This document shows positions 18,011 through 26,145 of a stretch of DNA of 64,000 nt, piece after piece. The notes beneath the pieces are model-generated. The model was not told the DNA's origin. It ran no database searches and was given only the letters and a program-made list of their open reading frames with translations. Source of the stretch: JBHELB01 sp041859045 (GTDB lineage: Bacteria > Hydrogenedentota > Hydrogenedentia > Hydrogenedentales > SLHB01); the NCBI GenBank assembly GCA_041859045.1, contig JBHELB010000063.1:1-64000 (forward strand). Direction: 5' to 3'. Made by a program: the position numbers and the translations under genes. Every line of letters starts with the position of its first letter. The stretch's first letter is position 1.

Positions 18011-19006
18011 TCAGCGAATCGCCGCGGCGATTTGCTCGGCGACGGCCAGACGGCCTGTTTGCTTGAGGTGATCGTCTGGATACTCTTTCTCGTAGAACGA
18101 CTCCCTCGGAAGCGCATAGGAAAGATCGAGCACCATCGCGCCTTCTGCCTCTGCCACTCCACGCAGCAACGCCACGTTCTCCACGAGTTGCGGGTCAAAA
18201 CGTTCTCCGACGAGTTCACGGCAGAGGGTGTGGTTCACAGGAAGAATGTAGACCACGGCCTGTAGACCCTTCTCCTTGAGGGCGCGTACGGCATTGCGCA
18301 GCGCGTTGAGCTTCGGGTGATCGGGCGGGATTTCCGCCATATAGAAAGCGACCGTGCGTCGACGCGCCTTGTCCCGGCTATCGGTCTGCTCGTGCTCCGC
18401 GAAGTAGTAATCCTGTACCGAGCCCACGCGCTGCTCCCCGTCGTAGATTGGGGCGTCCCAGTACTTCTGACGTGAGGAAATCTCGAGGTCGAACGCTTTG
18501 AAGACCGCGAGCGGCCTAAAGAACGCTCGGAACAGGGGGGTATCATATCTGAGGAACATGATCTCCTTCTGAAAAACGTTCATGGGATCCTTGTCCCAGC
18601 CTGCGCCGAACGAACGCAGATTCACCGGAAACACCACGGTTACGTCGGAGCGTTGGGCGTGGCGGGAGATATAGCGGCAGAACTCCTCGTAGAGTTGAAG
18701 GTGATATCTGCCCCCCGTGGCCGCGCAGATGCGGAGGTCTGGGCGTATTGCAGCGAGCATCTCAGGAATGGTTCGACGGTCGGTGTCGGACGGCCAGATA
18801 AAGAAAGAGGTGCTGTCGCCTAGGAAGAAGACAGTGTTTGCCTGACGAACGCCGGCCATAACTTTTGCGACGTTGGGGACTTCGGTCTGAATTGTGGCGA
18901 ATGAGAACACTACTTGTCCGGCGAAGACAAGGGCCGCAACGCAGAGGAGCTTTAGCAGGAACGCGACGACAGGTCGCCGTCTTGTATCAGAACTGGAAGT
19001 AGACAA
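18011..19006 (-). CDS. SGNH-type acetyl-transfer partner (AlgJ/AlgX-like, membrane-anchored)
   Basis: A 331-residue protein with one N-terminal membrane segment (about 14-35) and a periplasmic domain of SGNH fold: FFLGDSTSFF gives the nucleophile Ser near residue 64, and YPDDHLKQTGR near the C-terminus supplies the Asp-His pair. Such proteins work with an MBOAT to O-acetylate polysaccharides. The start is TTG 19006, supported by AAGGAGA about seven bases upstream, and the gene overlaps the MBOAT gene by 20 nt. The polymer acylated is unknown; no alginate or cellulose synthesis genes are in the window. Confidence 0.75.
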   Translation of the reverse strand: MSTSSSDTRRRPVVAFLLKLLCVAALVFAGQVVFSFATIQTEVPNVAKVMAGVRQANTVFFLGDSTSFFIWPSDTDRRTIPEMLAAIRPDLRICAATGGRYHLQLYEEFCRYISRHAQRSDVTVVFPVNLRSFGAGWDKDPMNVFQKEIMFLRYDTPLFRAFFRPLAVFKAFDLEISSRQKYWDAPIYDGEQRVGSVQDYYFAEHEQTDSRDKARRRTVAFYMAEIPPDHPKLNALRNAVRALKEKGLQAVVYILPVNHTLCRELVGERFDPQLVENVALLRGVAEAEGAMVLDLSYALPRESFYEKEYPDDHLKQTGRLAVAEQIAAAIR

Positions 19007-20453
19007 ACGGTGTCTCCTTCATAACGCCCAGATTCATTGCGCCCAGCGCGAGCCCCGCGTACGCGGGCCAGCGTATCCAGCGCGGTGTCTTCGCGAGCAG
19101 GTGTTTGCGCTGCGGATGATCCATGCTGTGCTCGACCGCAAGGAGGATTGCGACCGATGCAGCGGTGAGCAGCGCCCCCAGGGGACTGACCTGAAGGGCA
19201 TTGGCAAGCGCATTGAGGCCGGAGGTGGAGAAGCATTGCTCCCATCCTGCGATCGAGTGCCGCAAGACGTACAGTGCGTCCTCGACCGAACGCGCCCGGA
19301 AAAAGACCCAGGCTACGCAGACCACAAAGAAAATGAACGAAGTTTGCAGTGCGCGATGTAGACGCGGCATCCGGGCCAGGCCGCTGTATTGGACGAAAGA
19401 GGCACGGAGCTTAGTGGTGAGCGAGGAAATGACGTAGGCACCGCCGTGCAGCGCGCCCCAGATCACGAAGGTCCAGTTGGCCCCATGCCATAGCCCGCTA
19501 AGCATGAAGACAAGGAAGATGTTGAACCGCCAGCGTCCAATGGGCACACGGTTTCCCCCAAGGGGGATATAGACATAGTCTTTGAACCACGTAGAGAGCG
19601 AGATATGCCAGCGACTCCAGAATTCGCCGATGGAGCGCGCGATATACGGGCGGTTGAAGTTGCGCATGAGGTCGAAGCCAAGTACTCGCGCCGCGCCGAT
19701 GGCAATATCGCTGTAGCCGGAGAAGTCGCAGTAGATCTGGAAGGCAAAGCAGACGGTTGCGATGGTGAGGGCCGGGCCGCTTTGGCTTCCGAGATGGTTA
19801 TAGACTTGGTCCACGACCAGCGCAAGGCGGTCGGCAATGACGACTTTCTTGAACATACCCCAGAGCATGAGCCGTAGTCCGGAGGCGGCTCGATCCACAT
19901 CGAAGGTTTTCTCTGTGCGAAACTGAGGGAGTAGGTTTCCGCTTCGCTCGATGGGGCCTGCAACGAGTTGCGGGAAGAACATGACGTAGAGCGCGAAGAG
20001 GCCGGCGTGGCGCTCCGGTTTCTGACCATGGAGATACATGTCGAGTGTGTAGCTCATGCTTTGGAATGTATAGAACGAGATACCGACGGGCAGGAGCACA
20101 TCCCAGGCGGGCGGCGACCACTCAAACCCCATCGGTGCGACGAGCGCGGCCATCGTGTCGTTGAAGAAGCGAAAGTACTTGAAGGCAAACAGAATACCTA
20201 GATTGCACGACAGGCTTACAATGAGATAACGCAATTGCGCCGAGGCGCTGGGACTGCGCCAGATGAGCAGCGCCGCGCAGTAGTCAATGAAGCTCGATAT
20301 GAATACCAGCACGATATACGAAGGTCGCCACGCCATATAGAAGATGCAACTTGCCGTAAGCAGCAGCATCCAGCGGTAACGATGGGGCAGCATAAAATGG
20401 AGCAGACAGACAATCGGAAAGAAGATTAGGAATTGGACGGAATTGAACGTCAT
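18987..20453 (-). CDS. MBOAT family O-acyltransferase (AlgI-like)
   Basis: This 488-residue multi-span membrane protein transfers acyl groups across the inner membrane, typically acetyl for exopolysaccharide decoration. Hallmarks are MTFNSVQFLIFFPIV at the start, PQLVAGPIER, DFSGYSDIAIG, FWSRWHISLSTWFKDYVYIPLGG, and LSGLWHGANWTFVIWG with the essential His. ATG 20453 comes four bases after the crcB stop. A longer in-frame reading up to 20567 would run into crcB and is not needed. The downstream SGNH gene overlaps it by 20 nt, forming the usual AlgI-AlgJ type pair. Confidence 0.93.
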   Translation of the reverse strand: MTFNSVQFLIFFPIVCLLHFMLPHRYRWMLLLTASCIFYMAWRPSYIVLVFISSFIDYCAALLIWRSPSASAQLRYLIVSLSCNLGILFAFKYFRFFNDTMAALVAPMGFEWSPPAWDVLLPVGISFYTFQSMSYTLDMYLHGQKPERHAGLFALYVMFFPQLVAGPIERSGNLLPQFRTEKTFDVDRAASGLRLMLWGMFKKVVIADRLALVVDQVYNHLGSQSGPALTIATVCFAFQIYCDFSGYSDIAIGAARVLGFDLMRNFNRPYIARSIGEFWSRWHISLSTWFKDYVYIPLGGNRVPIGRWRFNIFLVFMLSGLWHGANWTFVIWGALHGGAYVISSLTTKLRASFVQYSGLARMPRLHRALQTSFIFFVVCVAWVFFRARSVEDALYVLRHSIAGWEQCFSTSGLNALANALQVSPLGALLTAASVAILLAVEHSMDHPQRKHLLAKTPRWIRWPAYAGLALGAMNLGVMKETPFVYFQF

Positions 20454-20457
20454 GCCG

Positions 20458-20844
20458 CTAGAGCACGCGTGAGAGCCACGCGCCAACCAGAACGAGGGCA
20501 ATGCCGCCCACGTTGTTTGCAAGGATATTCGCTGCCGCCAGTTTCCATGCGCCGTCAGCACCGACACCCACCGTCTCGTGGGCGAACGAGGAGAACGTAG
20601 TGAACGCGCCCAGGAATCCGGCGATTAGGAGCAGCCGGGCGTTGGTGGAAAGCTGCCCGGTGCGCTCACCCAGTCCGTAGAGGAAGCCGATCAGCAGGCA
20701 GCCCGCCATGTTGACCGCAAACGTGCCCCAGGGGAAAGTGCCCGGCCATAGGCGGCTGGTTACCTGCGAGACGGTATGGCGAGATAGCGCGCCCAAGGCG
20801 CCTCCCGCTGAAATACACAGCACTTTGACCAACCAACCCGGCAC
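20458..20844 (-). CDS. crcB: CrcB/Fluc fluoride channel
   Basis: A 128-residue four-helix protein that exports fluoride as an antiparallel dimer. It has the family motifs GGALGALSRH, WGTFAVNMAGCLLIGF and GFLGAFTTFSSFAHE (the TTFSSF phenylalanine-box). GTG 20844 is chosen because GGAGG lies eight bases upstream and the length then matches the family; the frame stays open to 20898. It is the first gene ahead of the MBOAT-SGNH pair. I found no fluoride riboswitch in its leader. Confidence 0.92.
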   Translation of the reverse strand: MPGWLVKVLCISAGGALGALSRHTVSQVTSRLWPGTFPWGTFAVNMAGCLLIGFLYGLGERTGQLSTNARLLLIAGFLGAFTTFSSFAHETVGVGADGAWKLAAANILANNVGGIALVLVGAWLSRVL

Positions 20845-21039
20845 TAGACCACCCTCCAGACGGCGGAGAGTATAGCACAGGCTGATACGACGCGGCACGT
20901 CGGCGTTTTGCGGGGCCTGCTGGCGACGTTCATTGGGTTCGGCTCGAAATGGCGCTGGATGGCGGCGCTGTGATAAGATATTCCCTCGTTGCCAGCGCGT
21001 AAAAGCGCCTAGCGTTTAGGAAGTAAGCGAAAACAAGAA

Positions 21040-22932
21040 ATGGACACTGCCATGCCCGATTCCCAGCGAGGAACGCCGCTGCTAGATGCCATAGACACCC
21101 CGGACGACCTTCGTCGTCTCGATGTAGAGCAGTTAAGCCAGGTCGCCGATGAGATCCGGCGGAAGATCATCGCCACGGCTGCCCGAAATGGCGGTCACCT
21201 TGCCCCGCACCTGGGGGTAGTGGAACTGACCATCGCGCTGCATTACGTGTTCAACACGCCAGAGGATGCGCTGATCTGGGACGTGGGCCATCAATGCTAC
21301 GCCCACAAACTGCTGACGGGCCGACGCGAGACATTTGCCGATATACGCAAGAAGGGCGGACCGAGCGGGTATCCGAAACCTGCCGAGAGCGTTTACGACG
21401 CGTTTGGCGTGGGGCACAGCTCCACGTCGATTTCGGCGGCGGTGGGCATGGCTGTTGCCCGCGACCGTCAAGGCGCGAAGAACCGGGCGATCGCGGTGAT
21501 CGGCGACGGCGCGATCACGGGCGGCATGGCCTTTGAGGCGTTGGCGCATGCAGGCCACCTGGGCACGGATCTCATCGTCGTGTTGAACGACAACAAGATG
21601 TCCATTTCGCCCAGCGTTGGGGCGCTGTCCTCGTACTTCAGCCGTCTAATTACCGGTGGTCTCTACAACCGCACCAAGGGCGACGTGGGCAGTTTCATGC
21701 GCCGCACCTTGGGGGAGCACGTTACATGGGCCGCCCAGCGCATTGAGCATTCCGTGAAGGGGCTGCTTACGCCGGGCACGCTGTTTCAGCAACTGGGATT
21801 TCGCTACGTTGGGCCGGTGGATGGACACGATCTTCCGACCCTCGTCGATTGCTTTCAAAACCTGAAGCAGTCCCACGGTCCGGTCTTCTTCCACTGCGTG
21901 ACGCAGAAGGGCAAGGGCTACTGCTACGCCGAGGAAGACCCGCTGACGTATCACGGCGTGCGCGCGTTCGACATTCAGACCGGCAAGTTCGCCCCTGCGG
22001 CGCCCGGCGCGCCGGTTCCGTCGTTCACGGACGTGTTTGCCGAGACCTTGCTCGAGGCCGCCCGCGAAGACATGCGCGTTGTGGCGATGACCGCCGCCAT
22101 GCCGACGGGTACCGGCTTGAACGTCATGGAGAAGCATTTCCCTGACCGCGTGTTCGACGTCGGCATCTGCGAACAGCACGCCGTGACCTTTGCCGCCGGG
22201 CTGGCCGCGCGCGGACTCAAGCCGGTTTGCGCAATCTATTCAACGTTCTTGCAGCGCGGTTTCGATCAGGTACTGCACGACGTCTGCCTCCAGGGCTTAC
22301 CCGTGGTGTTCGCGATTGATCGCGCGGGATGTGTGGGCGAGGACAGTCCGACCCAGCAGGGCGCTTTCGACCTGTCCTTCCTACGGTCCATTCCGGGGCT
22401 TACCATCCTCTCGCCGCGCGATGGCGACGATTTGCGTGTGGCGCTGCGTTGGGCGCTCGCGCAGAGCGGCCCTGTGGCGATTCGCTATGCCCGCAGCAGC
22501 GCGCCCTTGATTGGCGAGCCCGGCGAGCGTGACATGACGCGGGGCGAATTTCTGCGCGAGGGGCGCGATGCGGTGCTGCTTGGCGTGGGGCCGAGCTTAC
22601 AGGCCTGTCTTGATGCGTCGGCGCAGTTGGAGACCGAGGGGATCTCCGTAGGCGTGGCCGATGCGCGCTTGGTGAAACCGTTGGATACCGCACTGTTGGA
22701 CCGGCTCGTGGGGATTCCCACAGTGACCGTCGAGGAGAATAGCGTCGCGGGCGGGTTTGGCTCGGCCGTGCTCGAATACTACGCGTCGCGGGGCGTGTTG
22801 GGGAAGATTCGACTCACTATGGCGGGGTTCCCGGACGCGTTCATTCCCCATGCCACGCGCGACGAGCAACTGCACGATATTGGGCTTGACGCCGAGGCGT
22901 TGGCGCAGAAGGTCCGCGCGTTGGTGAAGTAG
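21040..22932 (+). CDS. dxs: 1-deoxy-D-xylulose-5-phosphate synthase
   Basis: Dxs (630 residues) makes DXP from pyruvate and glyceraldehyde-3-phosphate using thiamine diphosphate, the entry to the MEP isoprenoid pathway. Motifs are GGHLAPHLGVVELT, WDVGHQCYAHK, GVGHSSTSISAA, the ThDP site GDGAITGGMAFEAL...NDNKMSISP, and DVGICEQHAVTFAAG with the catalytic Glu. ATG 21040 or 21052 may start the gene; no strong ribosome-binding site decides. A potential extended -10 (TGATAAGAT) lies at 20971-20979. Another MEP gene, ispG, is at 37.4 kb, not linked. Confidence 0.97.
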   Translation: MDTAMPDSQRGTPLLDAIDTPDDLRRLDVEQLSQVADEIRRKIIATAARNGGHLAPHLGVVELTIALHYVFNTPEDALIWDVGHQCYAHKLLTGRRETFADIRKKGGPSGYPKPAESVYDAFGVGHSSTSISAAVGMAVARDRQGAKNRAIAVIGDGAITGGMAFEALAHAGHLGTDLIVVLNDNKMSISPSVGALSSYFSRLITGGLYNRTKGDVGSFMRRTLGEHVTWAAQRIEHSVKGLLTPGTLFQQLGFRYVGPVDGHDLPTLVDCFQNLKQSHGPVFFHCVTQKGKGYCYAEEDPLTYHGVRAFDIQTGKFAPAAPGAPVPSFTDVFAETLLEAAREDMRVVAMTAAMPTGTGLNVMEKHFPDRVFDVGICEQHAVTFAAGLAARGLKPVCAIYSTFLQRGFDQVLHDVCLQGLPVVFAIDRAGCVGEDSPTQQGAFDLSFLRSIPGLTILSPRDGDDLRVALRWALAQSGPVAIRYARSSAPLIGEPGERDMTRGEFLREGRDAVLLGVGPSLQACLDASAQLETEGISVGVADARLVKPLDTALLDRLVGIPTVTVEENSVAGGFGSAVLEYYASRGVLGKIRLTMAGFPDAFIPHATRDEQLHDIGLDAEALAQKVRALVK

Positions 22933-22953
22933 TCACGATAAGACGCTGCGATT

Positions 22954-22980
22954 CGGGGGCTCTCGGGTTGAGAGCCCCCG
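22954..22980. terminator. Bidirectional intrinsic hairpin after dxs
   Basis: An 11-bp stem CGGGGGCTCTC / GAGAGCCCCCG with a five-base loop lies 21 nt after dxs and just beyond the convergent pseudopilin gene. There is only a weak T-run on either side, so the dyad is certain and termination strength is inferred. Confidence 0.75.
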
Positions 22981-22993
22981 AACTGTTTCTGCG

Positions 22994-23854
22994 CTATTCC
23001 ACCGGATAGGCCTCTTTCGGGCCACAATCGAAGTAGTAGTTGTTCTTCGGTCCGAACCACCCCAGCGCGGCGCTTCGGTTATTGCCGCCGTAGATGTTCT
23101 GGTCGACGGTCCACGAAATTTTTTCGCTTGTCGCATGGCCATCACACCAGATTACGTTCACGCGGCCGTTGTGCCGGAAGTGCAGTGACGGACTCGCATA
23201 GCCCCAGTCCGGATTGCCTGTCGGCTTCTGCGGCGTGGGAAAGTTGGGCGGCTCAACAAAGCTGTACTCAATGATTCCGCCATCGGGCAGGGCCATCGCC
23301 GCGTCCGCGAACATGATGGTTTCCGATGGTTTCCGGACCGCCGTGTTGAGCGTGGTGTGCAACGGGGCCTTATCATATTCAAATGCATACGACGCACCGC
23401 CAATATACGCCGCATTGTAGCCGTACCCTCCCGCACCCGACTCAAACGCATTGGCGATCTCGCCCTTGCGGCGGAACTCACTGAATTCTGGGCACTCCTT
23501 CACCTCATGCCCCGGCAAATAATCCGCCAACGGCCCCCGGCGCGGATCGAAATCTTCGTTTTGCGAACTGCGCTCCCCGTGCCAACGGATCAGGTTTCCT
23601 GTTTCCGAATAGTCCGCGATATCCGGGGCAGCAGGGCAATAACGGCCTTTGTTCTCGTCCGCATACATGGTGTTTGCAAAATACATCTGGCGCAGATTGT
23701 TGATGCATTGCGACGATCGGGCCTTGGCGCGTGCGCGGCTCAGCGCAGGCAAGAGCAACGAAGCCAAGATGCCGATGATGGCAATGACGACGAGGAGTTC
23801 GATGAGGGTAAAGCCCCTGCGGGGGGCAGAAGTGCAAAGACAGTTCGGACGCAT
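22994..23854 (-). CDS. Pseudopilin-like protein with H-X9-DG C-terminal domain
   Basis: A 286-residue protein with a type IV pilin/pseudopilin leader: basic residues, then G14|FTLIELLVVIAIIG, with the conserved Glu at mature position 5 and a long hydrophobic helix. It should be cut by a prepilin peptidase such as the one at 13.3 kb. The C-terminal region has the H-X9-DG pattern typical of PVC-type proteins: His228, then nine residues, then Asp238-Gly239 in HNGRVNVIWCDG. ATG 23854 follows GAAGGAAGGAACG. Its leader carries a cobalamin riboswitch and a sigma-70 promoter, so expression is predicted to fall when B12 is abundant. The function is unknown. Confidence 0.88.
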   Translation of the reverse strand: MRPNCLCTSAPRRGFTLIELLVVIAIIGILASLLLPALSRARAKARSSQCINNLRQMYFANTMYADENKGRYCPAAPDIADYSETGNLIRWHGERSSQNEDFDPRRGPLADYLPGHEVKECPEFSEFRRKGEIANAFESGAGGYGYNAAYIGGASYAFEYDKAPLHTTLNTAVRKPSETIMFADAAMALPDGGIIEYSFVEPPNFPTPQKPTGNPDWGYASPSLHFRHNGRVNVIWCDGHATSEKISWTVDQNIYGGNNRSAALGWFGPKNNYYFDCGPKEAYPVE

Positions 23855-23858
23855 AGCG

Positions 23859-23934
23859 TTCCTTCCTTCTCACGGCGAGTGGGCCGCGTACATAGGTTCA
23901 TGTGGTGAACAATGGAAAGGGGGGCAGGAAGGAA
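23859..23934 (-). promoter_or_regulatory. Possible expression platform: anti-SD pairing
   Basis: On the minus strand TTCCTTCC (+ coordinates 23927-23934) is complementary to GGAAGGAA (23859-23866), the ribosome-binding site of the pseudopilin gene; the match extends to nine base pairs. The sequence separating them is about 60 nt. This suggests the riboswitch acts on translation by hiding the Shine-Dalgarno. It is a purine/pyrimidine repeat, so chance pairing is possible. Confidence 0.45.
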
Positions 23935-23987
23935 GAAACTGCATCCGTTCCTGCGGCAACTCTTTCCGCGAAGTTGCGCAAGCTCAT

Positions 23988-24165
23988 GCTGGCAGGCAGG
24001 TCTTCTGGCTTCCGGTTCAGGCCTACTTTCCGCGCCTTCCCGCCCCTGGGGCAGTGGCTATTGCGGATTTCGTCGCCGGTTACAGCAGCGCGACTGCGAC
24101 GGATTCACACCGTCTTCCCTGTCGCCTCGCCAGCGGTATTGGGTGCCGGTTCAGCCCCCCTTTCT
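23988..24165 (-). ncRNA. Cobalamin riboswitch
   Basis: The minus strand contains the ordered conserved elements of the AdoCbl/cobalamin aptamer. GGGAAGACGGTGTGAATCC covers 24101-24119, with GGTGTGAATCC at 24101-24111; GCTGTAA follows at 24080-24086; after a variable arm comes the B12 box AGCCAGAAGACCTGCCTGC (23992-24010). A perfect -35/-10 promoter lies about 35-70 nt before it on the same strand. The next gene in that direction is the pseudopilin, not a cobalamin synthesis or transport gene. Boundaries are approximate because I did not fold P1. Confidence 0.93.
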
Positions 24166-24208
24166 ATAATGGCCTCGTTTGCAGACGCTCGCATTCCCGA
24201 GCGGCGGG

Positions 24209-24237
24209 AGTCTACCCCCTGTCGGCGGGGATGTCAA
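24209..24237 (-). promoter_or_regulatory. Sigma-70-type promoter of the riboswitch transcript
   Basis: On the minus strand TTGACA (24232-24237) is followed after 17 bases by TAGACT (24209-24214). Transcription should start near 24202, giving a leader of about 350 nt that holds the cobalamin aptamer and ends at the pseudopilin start. Confidence 0.8.
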
Positions 24238-24264
24238 GCGGTCTTCGTTGAACGGAGAAGAATA

Positions 24265-24290
24265 GGGGAGTCCCGCTCGCGAGACTCCCC
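24265..24290 (-). terminator. Intrinsic terminator after the acyl-CoA ligase gene
   Basis: An eight-base-pair stem GGGGAGTC / GACTCCCC with a 10-nt loop, followed on the minus strand by TATTCTTCT. It lies eight bases past the ligase stop and just upstream of the riboswitch promoter, so it also insulates that promoter. Confidence 0.7.
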
Positions 24291-24297
24291 AGACTCC

Positions 24298-25860
24298 CTA
24301 TTTCACACGCACGATGGGCTCTGTCTCGTTTTGCGCCCGCACGCGAAGTTCGCGCTTGAGGATCTTGCCGGTGGGGCCTTTGGGCAGACTCTTGAGCACG
24401 ACGAACTCGCGCGGACACTTGTACTTCGCCATGCGGTCCTGGCAATACGAGGACAGTTCCTCGACCTCGACGGCGTGGCCTTCTCGAAATGCGACGTAGG
24501 CGCGGACCTCTTCGCCGCGCGCCTCATCGGCGACTCCGACGACCGAGGCTTCGAGCAGCGACGGATGGCCGTACAGAACTTCCTCGATTTCGCGCGGATA
24601 GATGTTCATGCCACCGCGAATAATCACGTCTTTCTTGCGGTCGACGATGAAGAAATAGCCTTCCTCGTCCACATAGGCGAGATCTCCGGTATGAAGCCAC
24701 CCGTTGACGACGGTTTCGGCGGTCGGGATGGGTTTCTTGTAGTACCCCTTCATCACGTTATGGCCGCGGATGACAATCTCGCCTACTTCTTTTGGAGCGG
24801 CGAAACGGCCGTTCTCCTGCATGATTTTCATCTCGGCGCCCCAGATGGGAAGTCCGATCGAGCCCGGCTTGCTCGGGCGATCAAGGATATTGAACGAGGC
24901 CACTGGACTGGTTTCGGAAAGACCGTATCCCTCGAGGATACGTACGTTGTAGCGTTCCTCAAATCGCTTGAGCACCTCGACAGGAAGGGCCGAACCGCCG
25001 GATATCGCCATGTGAATGGATGAAAGGTCGTACTGCTGAGGGTTGTCCACGTTGAGCATGTAGAAGTACATCGTCGGTACGCCCGCGAAGATCGAGACTT
25101 TATCGCGTTGAATCGTCTCCATCACGCGTTTCGTTTCGAATTGCGGCACGAGGCTGAGCGTTCCGCCCGCCATGAAAGTCGCATTCATAATGCACGTCTG
25201 TCCAAACGAGTGGAACAAGGGCAGCACGCCCAACGCCACGTCATTCGGTCCGGCCTTCGTCACATTGTCGCGCACGTAGAAGGCGTTGAAGAACATGTTG
25301 AAATGAGTAAGCTCGGCTCCCTTCGGAAAGCCTGTCGTGCCTGAAGTGTAGAGGATGACCGCGGTGTCGTCCGGCATCGTGTCGATCATGTCCACAGGCG
25401 GATCGGCGGCTTGGAGGAGGGTCTGGAAAGACACGCTATCGGGCATTTCTTCGCTGTCGCCGGGGCTGGAGATCACGATCAGCGTTCCGCAGGTGCTCGA
25501 ATCCCGGTAGGCATGCACGGCCTCCGAATAGAAGCCTTTCCATGTGAAGAGCACTTTCACGTCCGCGTCGTCAATGTGGTAGAGGATCTCGTGAGCCTTG
25601 AGGAGGACGTTAATCGGCACCACCGTTGCGCCGGCGTAGAGAATGCCGTAGTAGACCACCGGAAACTGCGGGCAGTTGGGCAACATCATGGCCACTTTGT
25701 CGCCGCGCTTGACGCCGCGCTCCTGCAGAATCGTGGCCACGCGGCGCACCATGTCGTTCAACTGGGCATAGGTCAATTTCTGACCGTCTAGAATCACCGC
25801 GGTCTTGTCCGGATGCGTCTCCGCCGACAACTGAAGGTAATGCGCCAAGTTCAGGCTCAT
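24298..25860 (-). CDS. Long-chain fatty acid-CoA ligase (AMP-forming)
   Basis: A 520-residue ANL-superfamily enzyme that activates a carboxylate through an adenylate, then forms the CoA thioester. Core motifs are ILYTSGTTGFPKGAELTH (P-loop, about 170-190), EGYGLSETSPVASFN, GWLHTGDLAYVDEEGYFFIVDRKKDVI and the C-terminal Lys in GPTGKILKREL. The pattern fits FadD-like long- or medium-chain acyl-CoA synthetases. ATG 25860 follows AAGGAGAGCC. It is transcribed divergently from mgtE and ends in its own terminator. Chain-length preference cannot be read. Confidence 0.92.
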   Translation of the reverse strand: MSLNLAHYLQLSAETHPDKTAVILDGQKLTYAQLNDMVRRVATILQERGVKRGDKVAMMLPNCPQFPVVYYGILYAGATVVPINVLLKAHEILYHIDDADVKVLFTWKGFYSEAVHAYRDSSTCGTLIVISSPGDSEEMPDSVSFQTLLQAADPPVDMIDTMPDDTAVILYTSGTTGFPKGAELTHFNMFFNAFYVRDNVTKAGPNDVALGVLPLFHSFGQTCIMNATFMAGGTLSLVPQFETKRVMETIQRDKVSIFAGVPTMYFYMLNVDNPQQYDLSSIHMAISGGSALPVEVLKRFEERYNVRILEGYGLSETSPVASFNILDRPSKPGSIGLPIWGAEMKIMQENGRFAAPKEVGEIVIRGHNVMKGYYKKPIPTAETVVNGWLHTGDLAYVDEEGYFFIVDRKKDVIIRGGMNIYPREIEEVLYGHPSLLEASVVGVADEARGEEVRAYVAFREGHAVEVEELSSYCQDRMAKYKCPREFVVLKSLPKGPTGKILKRELRVRAQNETEPIVRVK

Positions 25861-26145
25861 GTCTGGCTCTCCTTGGTTTGCCTGTACTTCCTCCTCATGG
25901 CCCCGTGCGGCCTCGCGCGGGGGTACTGCCCGGCTCGGACTGACATGGCCACGCGTGCACTGCGTCTTGCTGCACGCGCGGCGCGGCTCACGAAAAAGAA
26001 AGGAGTTCTTCCTTGTTCGCGAGTATACACCCCATACGCGCTTGTGCCAACCCTGGGCAAAACTTGCAGCGGCGGGCGGGGCGCGGTATATCTTCTACTG
26101 ATTGCGTTGGATGCGGCTCTGGCCAGACCCACGAGGAGTGTGCTC

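Noticed and set aside
20845..21039. Fluoride riboswitch upstream of crcB
   Set aside because: The conserved GGCGAUG and CUGAUG-type core of the crcB motif is not in the divergent region.
25861..26145. Mg2+ M-box riboswitch upstream of mgtE
   Set aside because: None of the long conserved M-box segments are visible.
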